A stretch of DNA of 64,000 nt from Trichopria drosophilae (GCA_030407085.1 CM059584.1:141474001-141538000); one strand, 5' to 3'; positions 47,037-59,856 are shown, counted from the first letter of the stretch. A program made the numbers and translations. The notes: generated by a model not told the origin, from the sequence alone.

Positions 47037-47234
47037 TAGTAGAGTCCCGGTATATTTACCCAGTCGGTTCCTTTACCAAAAGGAGGGGAGCGTCGCTTCT
47101 CCCACCTCACTGAGTCCCGTTATGTTCGTGACGTCACAGCAGGCCCTTCCTGAGCCCCCAGCCCGAAAGGTAGGGGAAAAAGAGAGCCGCGACAGGTAAA
47201 TATAGCGAGACGCAATTATGCAGGGACTCTACTA
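47037..47234. mobile_element. 198-bp GC-rich MITE with TAGTAGAGTCCC inverted ends and TA flanks
   Basis: TAGTAGAGTCCC (47037-47048) and GGGACTCTACTA (47223-47234) are exact inverted repeats with TA directly outside each. Inward, CGGTATATTTACC is loosely mirrored by GGTAAATATAGCG. The interior is GC-rich (GGAGGGGAGCGTCGC, TGACGTCACAGCAGGCCC). A 63-codon frame across it (47008-47199) is incidental. Ends and TA target fit the pogo/Tc1-mariner group, by inference. Confidence 0.8.
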
Positions 47235-48610
47235 TATATACATAAAAAATCTGTGTTCCTACACAAAGAGAGATAAAAAATAATTAATAGTAATTTACAG
47301 CATTAAAACATTGAACTTAAATTAACTATTTCTGCAATAAACAAGACAATACTGTTCCGTTTTGTATTTCTCGATTCTTAAATATATTCATAATGCATAA
47401 CCTCTAATTTACCAATGTTTTATAGTGAAATAACCACTTTAAATAATCCCGAGGAGTATAATAGATTGTAATAATAAAATTTATTCAACAAAAATAACCT
47501 CTTCTCATATTAAAAGTAATAGTTTGATATATTTTACAATATTCTAAATTGTAAAAGTAGCATACTGTCAACAATTTTTCAACAATTTACTATATATTAC
47601 AACTATTTGTACCTTTTTTTATGGCACCATTAACCATTTTTCGTCATTCGTCCCTTAATGTATTACACATGAAAATAATTGTTCAGAGGGTATAGCCAGA
47701 AACATGCTTATTACAGCTGTATTATGGTAAATCCAGCCATATTTTTGTCTGAAGTAACCATATTGTAGAAATTAATGAGAGTTACAATTTGCGCTATACA
47801 GTGTACAATATTGCAATTTTTGGCAAGTGAAGTGAATTAGCTGAAAATAGATCTAAAACAGTTAATTTCTAGTACAAAAATCACATCTTATATCGTGTAT
47901 CTTTTAAAATTTCACAAACACATTAGCATATTTATATTTTAGTACAGCAAATTTTATAAAGCAAAACAGAATCAGAAAACGACTAAGAAATGCTACTTTT
48001 CTAACGGAATGCTTCGAATGTGTAAATTTGATATTATAATCAAAGAGATTCTGGCAATTTACTATAATGGAATTTAATGTCTAAATATCATTTAAACATG
48101 ACTATTGTCTACATAAATCTGAAAGTATCTATTGGTCATAAAAATGTACAAATTAACTGAAGTTAAAAATTTTCCCAATTAATGAGAACTTTTGTACTCT
48201 CTATTATTTTATAATCAACCAATTTATATACTAAAAAACGTATAGACTATACAAACACACAGTTATAGGTACATCAATAATATTCTATTACCGATATTAT
48301 GTACATATGTTCATTGTACATATAGATAAAAAATGAATAATATATTTTAATATTTTAATATATTAAGTTATAATAAATTAATAACTTTACAATTGAAGCA
48401 TGCTTATTAGTTAGTAGTTTTTTTAGTAATTCTAATTTACAAAAAGTACCGCGAATCAATGAATAGTATTGCATCACTATCAGCCTACTTGGCACTAAAT
48501 AATTAATTTTCAAAATAGTAATGCAAATCTGTGGTATTTGGCAAATATACATATATGACGCAAGAAATGGAAAACCGCCTTACGTAACTAAAACAGAAGT
48601 AAAACCACTA
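47235..48610. other. No gene seen; AT-rich
   Basis: AT-rich with no supported frame. The short similarity to 32860 lies at 47330-47352. Confidence 0.5.
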
Positions 48611-48860
48611 TTATGTAACCAATTTTAGGCTCGTTTGCTTACTAACACCCTCGTTAGAAGTGTGAAATTGGTCGGCAGGGCTGAAGTGAATGGTAATACT
48701 GAAGTTAGCATTCTCCTCTAGCCTGAATGAAATAACTACGGGTGTCCTGGGGATCCGAGGAATTCCAGGCTTTGTTCCTGAAAGTTTATTGCAAGACCGG
48801 CTACTTCAAACTTCTCTACAAAAAATTATCCTGTTTCTAGTTAAATGACGAATCATACTT
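48611..48860. other. GC-balanced island, candidate conserved noncoding DNA
   Basis: GGTCGGCAGGGCTGAAG and GGGTGTCCTGGGGATCCGAGG stand out from the flanks. No frame and no mirrored ends. Confidence 0.3.
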
Positions 48861-49319
48861 CAGGTAATGTCGACCTATTTTATAGTATATTGTTTAACTA
48901 CAACTTTCCAGGTGCGAACAATGCGGGATTAAAAAAATATTCCAAGAACGCTAGATTTCCACCAACATCGCAAAGCATCTTGTAGGCTTAATACAGGATT
49001 TTTAAACACTACATTTAAGATCTTCCGAAATATGTACTAAAGACTAGAGGAATTAACGGATGACAATACTGAAAAGGAGAATCTAAAAAAGACTTCTTTT
49101 GAAACTAAACAAACTCTTTTTATAACGGACGCAGAAGAGTTCGTCAACAAAAATCTTAAAACTATTTATTAAAGCAGTCTTAAAAATTGTTGAAAATGAA
49201 TGTTTTGAAATCTGTTTTTTAATTATATTAGTTGGAGAATATGTACGTTTACTCCAACAAACACATATGTGAACGTCAGGAGTCGAATATTCATTAATCA
49301 CAATTCGACAGAATCCAAA
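48861..49319. other. No gene seen
   Basis: A 72-codon minus frame (49083-49301) gives no recognised product. Confidence 0.4.
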
Positions 49320-50000
49320 GTCAATTTACAAAGGAAATATGTTTTCACACTTTTACACACTCAAAAGTCCCGTGAATCGAATATCTGTCACCAGAACAAT
49401 TTTCCTACCATCGACCACAGTGATCATTAGTTGGAAGCCCAAGGGACTGTCTCTCTGTCGATGAAAACGAGCCAAACTTCCGGGGGAGGATTTGTGAAAA
49501 AGCAAAGATTTTTTTACACAATGCTTGCATTATATCAAGAGATAATTTTGAAGAGAACTGCTTTTCCGCATGAAATTCTCCGAAAATACAGTCTTTAGCA
49601 AAGTTTCGGCAGTTTTAAGCACCAGTCAGTCAATGTTTGCTTCTCTGACAACTATGACTAGTAACGGAATAACGCGCCAAAACACCAAACCGTAATAAAG
49701 TTGCACTTTGCCAGCACCTAGGCCGTTATTTGTCCAGTGGAAACCGAAAATTTTTACTTTCTTCAAGTAACTTGTTTTGAAGGGAACCGAAGGGAACTGC
49801 TAATTTAAGGTATTGCAAGCGAAATTAGAAAGTTGGCATGTATTGCCATCAGAAAGTCTATATGGTATCCATATGTGCAGGAAATTTCTTAGGATATGAT
49901 TCTTAAATGACAAATTGACTTCGTTCAGTAAAATAACTGAAGAATGGTAGAGGCACGTGTTTTTTTCATATTCCGTGTGTGGCCCATAGTACAACGTTTT
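49320..50000. other. GC-balanced island, candidate conserved noncoding DNA
   Basis: Bases 49340-49760 are CpG-containing and balanced (CCATCGACCACAGTGATC, AACTTCCGGGGGAGG, CACCTAGGCCG). A 64-codon minus frame (49800-49994) follows in more AT-rich DNA; its translation is varied but unrecognised. Confidence 0.3.
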
Positions 50001-50259
50001 TTTAGAAAGATCGAATTCCTTGTATAAGATAAAATATTTTAAAGTAACGCTTCAACATAAAAATATTTGTATGCTGAATGCATAATAATGCGTTCTTAAA
50101 TTCAGAATGAATTTATAAATTGAGAGACTTCTTGCCATTAGCTACATGAATGTAGAACAATCAAAAATATATGTATTTTATCAAGATCTAAAATAAGATA
50201 TATTAGTAAACAAAAGAACTTAAAAACTGAAAATTGAGAATCAGCCAACCAAAAAGCAG
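50001..50259. other. No gene seen
   Basis: AT-rich; nothing was recognised. Confidence 0.5.
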
Positions 50260-50740
50260 GAATACCGGTCTGAATCAAAAATTCCGGATCAGATCTCAAC
50301 GGTAAAAATTGTAGCGCCGACGTAACTGTCAGACGACATCAAAAGCAGAAACAAAACGAAGGAAGAAGAGGCGGCAAAATTTGAACCCTACTAATTGGGC
50401 GCCGGTTTTCTTAGCCTGGAGCCAATACGATATTTCCGAAGATCGTATATATAGAAAGAAGCGTGAATCGAAAAGAAGATTGCGCCAGATCTTATATACC
50501 TGAGAAGAGCCCACTCAATGAAGGAGACAAAGGGGGTTTTGACTAAAGCTAAAAAAGAATAAGACGCCGACAGGTATTTGGCATTTGCGTCTTCTAGGAA
50601 AGAATTTGCGGGAACCTTCGCTTGCCCTAGAATAAGAGAATAATCTAGGATATTCTACTCGGAGGAATTGGTGGAAGAGAGATGGAGATCTCCTTGAGCG
50701 TGTCAAAAAGGTTCCGCCTATCAAGTGCGTGATGCTTTAC
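50260..50740 (-). mobile_element. Possible LTR-retrotransposon fragment (LTR plus leader), minus strand
   Basis: On the minus strand a GC-balanced segment shows GGTATATAAGATC (TATA box at 50491-50498). About 95 bases downstream is CCGGCGCCCAATTAG (50391-50404), resembling the GGCGCCCAA start of tRNA primer-binding sites in many insect gypsy-type elements. The spacing suits R plus U5. There is no second LTR, no gag or pol frame and no TG...CA boundary that I can fix, so this would be a solo or truncated copy. Alternatively it is a plain CpG island. Overlapping minus frames (61 and 69 codons) are not credible genes. Confidence 0.3.
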
Positions 50741-51227
50741 GATATAATTGATTTTTAAAGTAATGAGGCTAACTTTTTAAAATCCAATTAACGCAGATTC
50801 CCAAGGATAGGAACTGCCATTGAGTCCTTGCGGCTTCTTTTCGGCCAGTAATTATCGAAAGGTGAAACGCAGCTTATTTTCAGTGTTTAGGAACGATTGC
50901 GTTTTCATTCATTTTGATTTTGCAGTCTTGTAGTATTCTGTGTAATGAAATGTCCAAATTAATATCTGATGGATATTAATGCAGATTGAGCTCAGCTCTT
51001 TCCAACGTTAAATATTAGAAAACCTATTGATGCAGTACTGGGTTGTAAAAAAGTATGCTTAAAAGATACGACATAACCTTATTTGTGATAACAGGATGAG
51101 ATATGGAACTTATGGAGCATTTTCTCATTCACCATACAAATTTTATCCATCCAAAACAAAAACACAGAATAAACAGAGAGGTAGGTATTACAATGTCCAT
51201 CAAAGTCTTTTGCACAACTGCTACAAA
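50741..51227. other. No gene seen
   Basis: Mixed to AT-rich; nothing was recognised. Confidence 0.45.
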
Positions 51228-51370
51228 CACTGTAAAACCAAAGTGTCTCATTTGAAGAAAAAGTGTCTTATTTCAAGACACTTGTTGTTTATGATTCTCT
51301 TGAAACAAGATACGTTGGTGTCGAATTCTCTTTAAAGGACACATTTTGAGAAACGCTGTTTTTACAGTTT
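51228..51370. mobile_element. Small MITE with CACTGTAAAAMCA ends, about 143 bp
   Basis: The left end CACTGTAAAACCAAAGTGTC mirrors the right end (reverse complement AAACTGTAAAAACAGCGTTTC). Inside, AAGTGTCTTATTTCAAGACAC forms a hairpin and GTTTCAAGAGAATC continues the mirror. A 79-codon frame (51096-51335) overlaps it and is incidental. Confidence 0.6.
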
Positions 51371-52694
51371 GGGTATTCCATTTCGCGAAGACTATTTTTC
51401 CATCAGTAATTTGAAATTTATATCAAAGTAAAATGAAATGAGAATAATTTTAAACTTATATGGTAAGTAAATGAAAATACTACATCATAAAATTTATTTT
51501 AGCTTTAGATTTGATGTTCTGAATAAACGATTTCAAGCTGCAACAAGTAGAATTTTCATTTTTTGACAAATGTTTGTTATTAAAAAATTTTAATTACCTC
51601 ACGGATCTTTAATTTTGTCCTGTTTAATTGTCTTACTCGGATCGTTACAAGAAAAGTTGTAAAAATTGAAGTTAGTGGAAACCAAAATTGTAAATTAGGA
51701 TAAATTTAACATATATATGCTAAGAATAGTTTATTATTAATAAAAATTTACTTATTTTTCGTCCATTAGAACCATTATACGTTTAAAATAGTTTGATCAT
51801 TTTAATTTAATATCCAAACGGTTTTTTACCTATGACTGTATCACCCCACTCTATACTTTAGCTGTTGCTAACTTTCATTTTAATTTTTACCTTATAAAAT
51901 TGGATTGCAATTTTTTTTCACATTCTCATTTTAATTTTTCCAGCCATTCCAGAATTAAAACATCGTATACGGAATTCAAAAGATTTTGGAAAATAACAAA
52001 AAAAAGTAAAAATGTCCATCTTTTACAATAATACATTGTTAATAACGCATTTTTCATCTTCGCAGCACTAATTTCGCGAATGATGATTTAAGAATGAAAT
52101 TCAATAAGAATATATTCTAAAAATTATTTCTAATTTGTTTGCTAGAATTATTGTCAATGTCATATTTATATCTATATAATAAGAACTGAACTTCATTTAT
52201 AGATTAAAAATATTTTTATTCGCTGTATTTATGAAGCAGTTTCAGTTTCACTTACAAATTATAATTCCGAGAAATTACCTTTAAAGGTACTAGAAGGAAT
52301 GAAAAATACGTTAAACAATTGATGCATACAAATAATAAATTAAGAAATTACAATATTATAGTATTTCACTATACGAGTAGTGACAATTTTGTGTTCATTA
52401 GAAAATAAAAATATTGACAATTATTAGTTTCGCCAATGTGAGAAAGCATAATTTTAATTAAATTTATTTTTCTGTCTTGCATTTACTGTAAAAATGAATA
52501 GACTCGTGAATTAGTTGAAGAGGTGGTAGAATAAAAAATACGAAATTTTAATTTCCTCTTCATTTACTTGATAAGAACAACACCATATTCTGTATTTTTT
52601 AAAAATGTTTTAATTCTAAAAATATCAATGCAGGCAAAAGAACAGTACTAGTAAGGTCTGTTGAAATTGTTAATTTTTTTAACATTTAACTATT
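51371..52694. other. No gene seen; AT-rich
   Basis: 1.3 kb without a frame over 60 codons or a recognised repeat. Confidence 0.55.
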
Positions 52695-54053
52695 TTAATA
52701 ATCAGTAACCTTGATAAATTTCCATATGGAAACGAACTTCATCCACTTTAACAGTTCCCTACAAGACGCATTTTGAAGTATCAAATACGCGGAAAAATAT
52801 TTTCCAACCAATTTCCAACAAGTCAAAGAATATCAAAAAAAATTCAGATTTTTTGCTGATCTCACAGAAAAAAATAACAAAACTTTTCTATGAAAACTAC
52901 CGTAATAGATCTCGAAAAGAGCTTCTATCTATTTTACTTTTTTGTCATACTTCAGTAAAAACCCTTCCATTGTTTGGGTATCGTTGACTTTAGAACTTTT
53001 TGGTAATTTGGTGTAAAAATATTCTTCCATATATACAATTACTTTCTCTTACAGAAAGATATATAGAACTTCTGTTACTCTATGAAATGTTATGTAGTCT
53101 GTGGTTTTACTTAAATTTTTAATGCACAATAGATCATTCAAAAGGCTCATAAAGATAAACAATCCTTCCAAAATTGCTTTTGTTTCTGATCACCTGGTCT
53201 CTTTCAATCACCTGTGCCAACATATACACAATATCAAAAAAATGATTTCTAATCTTATTCAGTGCAGCTGTTGGTAACTATTGATATACATGTCGTATCA
53301 AACAGAATTTGTTGAAGGAAAACACTTTTCCATTATCGAGTTTTAACGGCTTGTAATAAAAATGGCAATAAAACTGAAGCTTTACCGTTAGAAAACTTTT
53401 TTATTTCGGAGAGAATGTAACAATTAGAGAAATCCACCAAAACATTGTCAATGTTCAAAATTATGTTATTATTAAAATAACGTTATTCCGATTTTTTAAT
53501 CATTCACAAAATTATAACTTATGGATTTTTTTTGTAAAATTTGCAGCATTTTTTTATGTATATCAGGACTTGACGACAACTTCTTATTGTCATTTATTAA
53601 TCAGAAATGACCGTAATAATTAATGTGAAATTCTTCCTGCAAGTTTTCGAAATTTTATCAGGAAGGAGACAAGCATGTCGTTTTCCTGCAGTTAACTTCA
53701 GGTAGTTGAGGAATAATTGATTTCATACTTTCCAGTAAACCTACGATATTCAAAGTTTCAAACTTCTTAATGAGACTACCTGTGATTCCCAATAAAACTT
53801 TTTCGACTGAAAATTTTATACATTCTCGCCAATTATTTTCACTGTTTGGATTCTTCACAAGATACTAATCTGAAGGAAATGTCGCAGTATATCGTGAAAA
53901 TAAGTACTCTAGAACTGAATAATTGAAGGCAACTTAAGCACCGACACGTGTACAATACAGTTTAATCAAATATTTTGTTTTTGAAGTAATTTGGAGGTTA
54001 CAGAAACGTGCAAAACATCTGCAAAGCGTCTGGTTCTTCAAGACAACATCCAT
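52695..54053 (-). pseudogene. Decayed, apparently intronless protein-coding relic of about 450 codons, unidentified
   Basis: Read on the minus strand from an ATG at 54053, successive blocks of protein-like, non-repetitive translation can be followed to a stop at 52695 by changing frame at about six points. Long open blocks lie at 54053-53658 (two in-frame stops, including an open tail of 66 codons), about 53470-53337, 53265-53137 (contains RNHFFDIVYMLAQVIERDQ), 53138-53058, and about 53045-52695 (two in-frame stops; contains EEYFYTKLPKSSKVND). An eight-T run at 52842-52849 sits near one break. The blocks abut without gaps, which suggests a single-exon gene broken by frameshifts rather than exons with introns. 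The family is not recognised. It could be a retrocopy of a host gene, an endogenised viral gene or a transposon protein; nothing here decides between them. Confidence 0.6.
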
Positions 54054-55254
54054 ACCTTTAGGAAAGGTAAATTATCACGTGGGTAAAAGGGCATTAACTT
54101 TTACAAAATTACTATTAATCGTTAAAGGATATAAAATTAATGCTTTATTTTTTAATATGAGCAGACTTACTTTTGAAAAGAAAGTAGTTTTGTTAAAATA
54201 TATTCAATGCGAAGATGAAAAAAAGAATGTTTTTGTTTTTTTCTGCCAAAAAAAAATTCATATGTACTGCACATATCGTATTTTTCGATGGAAAGGTTAA
54301 AACAAAAATTCATTCGTTCGAACCTCTAATATCATATTGATGAAAAGAATTGATAAGAATAGTTTCAAAATTTATAAATTCAACTTTGTAGTTAAAACAC
54401 ATAATAACGTTTTTTCCTCCCTGTCCAAAATTTCATAAAAAATGTTTTCATACAATAATATTATATGAAAATGACGTGACATGGAAAATTACATTATAAT
54501 AAATTGGTAATAATTCAAAATAAATTTACACAGCTGTGTAATCGATAATTTAGTTAAAATTTTTCTCTTGGGACAATTTTTCTTAATCAGTAAAAGAAAA
54601 TCGTAAAATGAGCAGGATGAAAGAAAGGTGACTATGATTGTGTAAAATTTTACTCATTCTGAGAGAAAAACATTTGTTGTACTTCATAATTCACTACGTA
54701 TCGTTCCAAAAAAAAAACAAAATAGTATTTAAAATGAATAAGTGCTACTAACAGATTAAAATAATGAAAGAAGTGGATTCGAATGAAAGTTAATCAATTA
54801 AGTGTCGCGTGATGAGTAATGGAAATGAAAAATTTCTATAAATATCGTGAGAATTCAATATGATGGTAATTACATTAGAGATAATGTTAGAAATGGCATT
54901 TCTCACGTTTTAGAGTAGCTTTATAATTTTTTTTTTAACGTCAAATTTTCTTTTGCTTTACACTCAAGGTCATTTTTCTCACAACAAAGTTAAATTCCAT
55001 TTTTAGTATTTGTCTGGGAGATAAAAACATAAGAAATATAAAAACATAAGAAAACCTAATAATTTCGTAATGATAAGAAGTGGCTAAACATTTGCAAAAA
55101 TTGGAGGATAAGTATGTGCATCAGCTTTATATTTAAGCATATTTCAAGTTCTGAAGTTCGAAATGACGAGAATCCATTTTTCTCTAATTGAAATGTTTCT
55201 ATGAGACGCAATTGAAATGTGAACTTCAAAATAAGGAAGAATTCCAAGCTATTT
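54054..55254. other. No gene seen; AT-rich
   Basis: The 73-codon plus frame (54079-54300, GTG start) is Lys/Phe-rich and unsupported. It lies just beyond the 5' end of the relic. Confidence 0.45.
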
Positions 55255-55610
55255 TACGCCCCTCATCCACTTGAGGAACATACAAGTGAACAAAAAATTA
55301 GAAGAATAAAAGAAAAAACGTTGTATGCATTTGGAACCCTACGTTTGAGTCACATGTTACGCAAGCCTCGTAAATTTGGCAACATTTGAAAAGTCCAGTG
55401 GTCAGGTAACGAAAGATTTCGAAGAAGCTCTGAGAGGTGCCCCTCGTCGAGAGGTGGAGTAAATGAAGAGGGTCGTCTAAATATGGGAACATTTTGAAAA
55501 AATAGAACTCGAAAGTGAAACCGAACCGAAGGACATTTTGTGCAGGGAACCCAGTTTAACCACCAAACACTGAACTCCTCTCCGGTTCTACTATGATTAA
55601 TTACACTTTT
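55255..55610. other. GC-rich island with overlapping minus frames, candidate conserved noncoding DNA
   Basis: GC-balanced with GGTGCCCCTCGTCGAGAGG and AACTCCTCTCCGGTTC. Minus frames of 90 codons (55350-55622) and 64 codons (55298-55492) overlap in different registers. No domain and no convincing splice signals. Confidence 0.3.
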
Positions 55611-58065
55611 CCAGGATTTCAAAAAAAAATCAAAACAAAAACAAAAATATCTAGCAAATATCGGTCAAGGTTTAGTCCACGTACTGCATTTTCTAACTGT
55701 GCATTTTACGTGGCTAAAAAATTTCAAAAATGTTATCATTTTAAACTTTCACTACGATTGATACAATTGGTTTTAAGAAAAATACTTTTAAATAAATTTG
55801 AAACCTGTCATTAGTTTTAGAGAACTTATATTTTACGAAAAATTTAGAATCGTGCCAGGTAATGTGGATAAATTTTCGAAGAATTACTTTTACAACTATA
55901 AGGAAACAATTTTTAGTAACTTTCCAGAGTAGATGCTAGTTCTAACTTTAGTTCTTACTTAAGTTAAAATTCGTCCTTAAAGAGGAACATAAAAAAGAAT
56001 GCTATTTTTATGGGCACTGAACGAATGCACTGAATTCAATTATCTTGTACTTGAATTTTTCAAAATTGCTACAGTTTTCTACAGTTTTTGGAACAAAAGA
56101 AAACAAGCAGAACAAAATCGATTAGAGATATGATTGAGACGATTGCAATATTGTCCTGTGTGTATTACATATTAAGTCGTGTATAATTTTTTTGTAATTC
56201 GGTTAAAATTTAAAAGACGCTAATGTTTAAATGCGTAATGTCTCGCTATCGACTTATATTACTATTTCGTGACACGGTACTCCTGAAGTTTCAATCGATT
56301 CAACTTCACAATTACTTTTCAATTCGTAATTAAGGCTGGGTATATTTAGTCAATTGTGCTTGGCGTTATCAGTACTGAGTTTGAAGTTTTAAAAAATGTG
56401 ATATTTTTTCGGGATCTTATCTCTTTGTTAGTGAAAACATATTCCAGAATGAAACTTAGTATAAAAAATTTTTCTCTTAGGTTACGTCTCATGTATTTTT
56501 TTATATTGTAGTCAAAATAAACACATTAGACTATGTTAAGATTTGATGACTGAAACCCCTAACGTTACAATAATTAATTACGCTGGATACAAATACTTTA
56601 GCTCCATTAATCACACAATATCAGGAAGTAGCTATTCAAAATTACTTGCAATACAATTAGTCAAATATTTACTTTCGGTTTTATAAATTTCATATAAATT
56701 TATTAAATTAGGTGCTATATTTAATATTATAATTTTATGAACAAAACTGAATTTTCATATATCAATAATTTGTGAAAAAAAAATATTACATTTTATCCTA
56801 CAACAGTTTTTCTCCATTTATATTTAAATTTCTTGTAACATTACGAACTTTAAATATCTTATCTTGCGAAAACGATTTCTCGGTATTCTTCAGAACTTTA
56901 AATGTCTAGCTTTTTGAATAATATGATCCATACTTTTTAAAGTGATAAGAATATAACAGTAATTTAAATTTAAAAATACACACACCTGAGATTAGTGTAA
57001 TTAATATTAATCCTATCATAAATGATACCAAAAACAAATATATAAAAATAAAATAGAATATTTTACATACAGTATTTTACGTACGTGGAAGCTAAAGATA
57101 ACGATAAATCTTCAAATTTGGTTGCTACTTATTACTGTCGACTGATAATTTAATATAAAATGTCGAGTAAATATAATATATTATATATCAATCTTGTATT
57201 GTAATAACAATCTTCTTCTAGTATGTAGTATTTAACAAGTAACAATTCAAAGTCTTATATTATTTTGTGTAGTTACAATTATGTCAAAAAACTGTAGATG
57301 ATAAGAAGAATGAAAAGTTTTCAGGGTTTTCTTCTGAAGAAAAACCACATTATTAGTACATTGCCAATACAATTCTTGTTCCTCTCGACATTACATAAAT
57401 AGAAACTAAAATATCACGTTCAGCTTGTATCAAAAATCGTGGAAATTTCAAAAGTATTATTTCCCATAGGGTTTGTTTTCCCAGGCTAAGCAGAGATTAA
57501 TTTTAGAATATCCACACGAAATTTCTCACGTAAAGTCAATTAGAATCAAAATAGACTGAATTTGGTGTCAATATTTAACAAAATTACCGTATTATAATAC
57601 ACTAATCAACCGACATTGAGTGGATATTTGTACACATATTTATGCTTATTTTTAATATTAAGAAACTTCCAAGTCCGCAGATGTAGAATTAAGGAAAGAC
57701 TTTACAAATTAAAATGTATGAAAAACATGTCAAGATCAGATAGAAGTACATCAAACTTATCGTGAATTTTTAATAAATTTAAGAGAAAATAGAGTTAATT
57801 CAGGCAATATATTTTCTAAAAATTATGTATTTAACTAAATTCGTTTGCTGCTTCATTTAAAATGTTGAAATCTCATCTGAATTGGCAAACGGTTACTAGA
57901 ATTACGTCAAAACATTTATAATTACAAAATAAACAATTTGACTGATAAGTTTATTAATATACCATTAACCACAAAAATATGTAATTTTTCCTCTATATCA
58001 TCAGATATTATCTGCCATCTTCTATCACCTAAATTATTATCATTATCACCTATTAACAGATAAAG
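55611..58065. other. No gene seen; AT-rich
   Basis: 2.5 kb. The 73-codon frame at 55593-55814 is Lys/Phe-rich and unsupported. No inverted repeats were recognised. Confidence 0.5.
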
Positions 58066-58260
58066 AAAAATTGTTGCACCCCGAACGTAACCTCAAAATC
58101 ACAAAATAAAGCAGTTTTCGGATACATAACCTCAAATATCTCAAAATCCCGATGTGATGAGCCAATTCTGACTTCGGATTCGGATTCTACGCACAAATTT
58201 ACTTTCGAAATGACTCGCAGCATCCCAACAACATCCAAGACCCACTTTTCTGTAGACAGC
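58066..58260. other. Mixed-composition patch
   Basis: CACCCCGAACGTAACCTC and GACTTCGGATTCGGATTC occur here. Two overlapping minus frames of 61 and 73 codons are unrecognised. Possibly a repeat or conserved noncoding fragment. Confidence 0.25.
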
Positions 58261-58470
58261 CATGATTGAATTGACAGAATATGCTGTCAAATTTACAAAC
58301 AATTCTATTAAAGTTATCTCTGTGGTTTTAGCATAATAATAGCCAATATTAAAACTTACCAAGCAATGATCCTATTAATTGGTGGCTGTTAATCGTATAC
58401 AAGATAAAATCAAACTTAGTTCCGAGTTCGAATCCAATAATCTAATAACTCAAATAGAAATTACGTGAAA
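58261..58470. other. No gene seen
   Basis: AT-rich; nothing was recognised. Confidence 0.5.
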
Positions 58471-58639
58471 CGCTGAAAAAATTCCCATGCTGTGTTATTG
58501 TAGCGAAATATACCCCTACAACGCGCATAATTTCTGCTTTTATCTACAAAAATGTCCATACTATCAAGAAAATTGTTCAAAATTTAGAACACTTAATTTT
58601 CTCACACAGTGTGGGAATTTTTCCACATTTTTCTCGGTG
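58471..58639. mobile_element. MITE related to the one at 34385, about 169 bp
   Basis: The left end CGCTGAAAAAATTCCCATGC and the right end (reverse complement CACCGAGAAAAATGTGG, then AAAAATTCCCACACTGTG) mirror each other after a gap of about 11 bases. TA follows the right end. The ATTCCCA block near both ends and the CWCYGA-type termini link it to 34385-34565. Confidence 0.6.
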
Positions 58640-58949
58640 TACCGTTCATAATTCTAAAAATAATTTAGGTCAAGTATAACTTTTCATATTGTTACTAATC
58701 ATCGTTTTGTATTTCAAATATTTTACCCTTATTTCAAGGTTACAGGTTTGATAGGTTAACTCGTGTCGTTGCACTTACTATTCTACCTGATTAATTTAAG
58801 ATAATCAGGAATTCCGCCCTCAAATAATTAAGTAACTTATATAAAATGTTTTATATCAGGAATAGTCACCGATAATTGTAATTGATGTGAATCTGAAAAG
58901 ACACGTGCAACATCGACTGTAAACCCCGAGATAAAGAATTTGATAGGGT
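58640..58949. other. No gene seen
   Basis: AT-rich; nothing was recognised. Confidence 0.5.
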
Positions 58950-59425
58950 TATATCAAAATTACGCACGAGCCGATCTAGAAAGATAACGTTGATGTAAGA
59001 TCGATTATTACACATGTTTGTTTTGGATTTTGAAATCGCGCACAAATATACAGTGTTTAAAAAGGAACCAAAAAGTTTTTTTTAATACGTATATAAAATG
59101 TCAAAATAATGTATTTTTCTTGCAATAAAAATTGTATTTTCAAACGTCGAAAAAGCGATTTTTTAAGAATGAGAATCTTACAAAATGTGAAAATCATCGC
59201 ATTTTGCGAAATCCTCGTAAGGGAAAAGGGTCTCGGGAGTTTCTCACGCTCGATTATACGATACATAAAGAGTGTCATACATGCATTGGAGAATTGTGCG
59301 GGTGCGTTTATTGTAAACTAACCCGCAAAGAAGAGTTTGGATTAGCAGGACTAAAGAGAGTGAAAGGGATCCTTGTGGACAGAACCACGATCAGGAATCT
59401 AAAACAACATAATTGTAAATAAAAC
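58950..59425. other. GC-balanced island with open frames, candidate conserved noncoding DNA or exon
   Basis: Plus frames of 96 codons (59132-59422) and 70 codons (59109-59321) overlap a 73-codon minus frame. The 96-codon translation has four Cys and two His close together (HKECHTCIGELCGCVYC), which looks zinc-binding-like but occurs once and without a recognised domain. GGATTAGCAGG at about 59339 is a possible homeodomain site. Confidence 0.3.
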
Positions 59426-59855
59426 CAGGAAATCGTCTGAATCTAAGTTAATAAAGTAATCTAGATAGAATCATAAAAGTATTTGTCATTCCATAATAGT
59501 CAGGATTTTTTTTATAACAACAAATATTTTTCAGTTTTTGCCAAAATCCACGTCGACATTAAAAATAAGAGGTAAATATGAATAGTTGGATGCAAAGGCC
59601 ACTGGAGCGTCACTTTATAAGGAGCCACCGAAAAGTAGACAGAGCTATCGAATTTCGCAGTCTTTCTCAAGTACAATATCGAACTGCTACCGAAGACAGA
59701 GTCATCCAAGTGCGATCTGTCGGAAATAATATATCTTTACCTTTTGCCTTACCTCACGGTGACACTGACTTCTAAACGATTTCATTCCGCGTCATTCTAT
59801 ATCTCAATTACCAACATTCGACTTGTTCAAAACAATGTATCGATCGAACGAAATT
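59426..59855. other. GC-balanced island with a 65-codon frame, unidentified
   Basis: From about 59560 to 59780 the composition is balanced. A plus frame (59578-59775, ATG start) has a basic, varied translation, and a TATTTTTCAG polypyrimidine-AG precedes it at about 59527-59536. A 65-codon minus frame overlaps. Exon or conserved noncoding element; undecided. Confidence 0.3.
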
Positions 59856-59856
59856 C

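Noticed and set aside
59132..59422. Cys/His-rich stretch as a zinc finger
   Set aside because: A single spaced Cys cluster without a standard C2H2 pattern or repeat, with an overlapping opposite-strand frame. Too weak to name.
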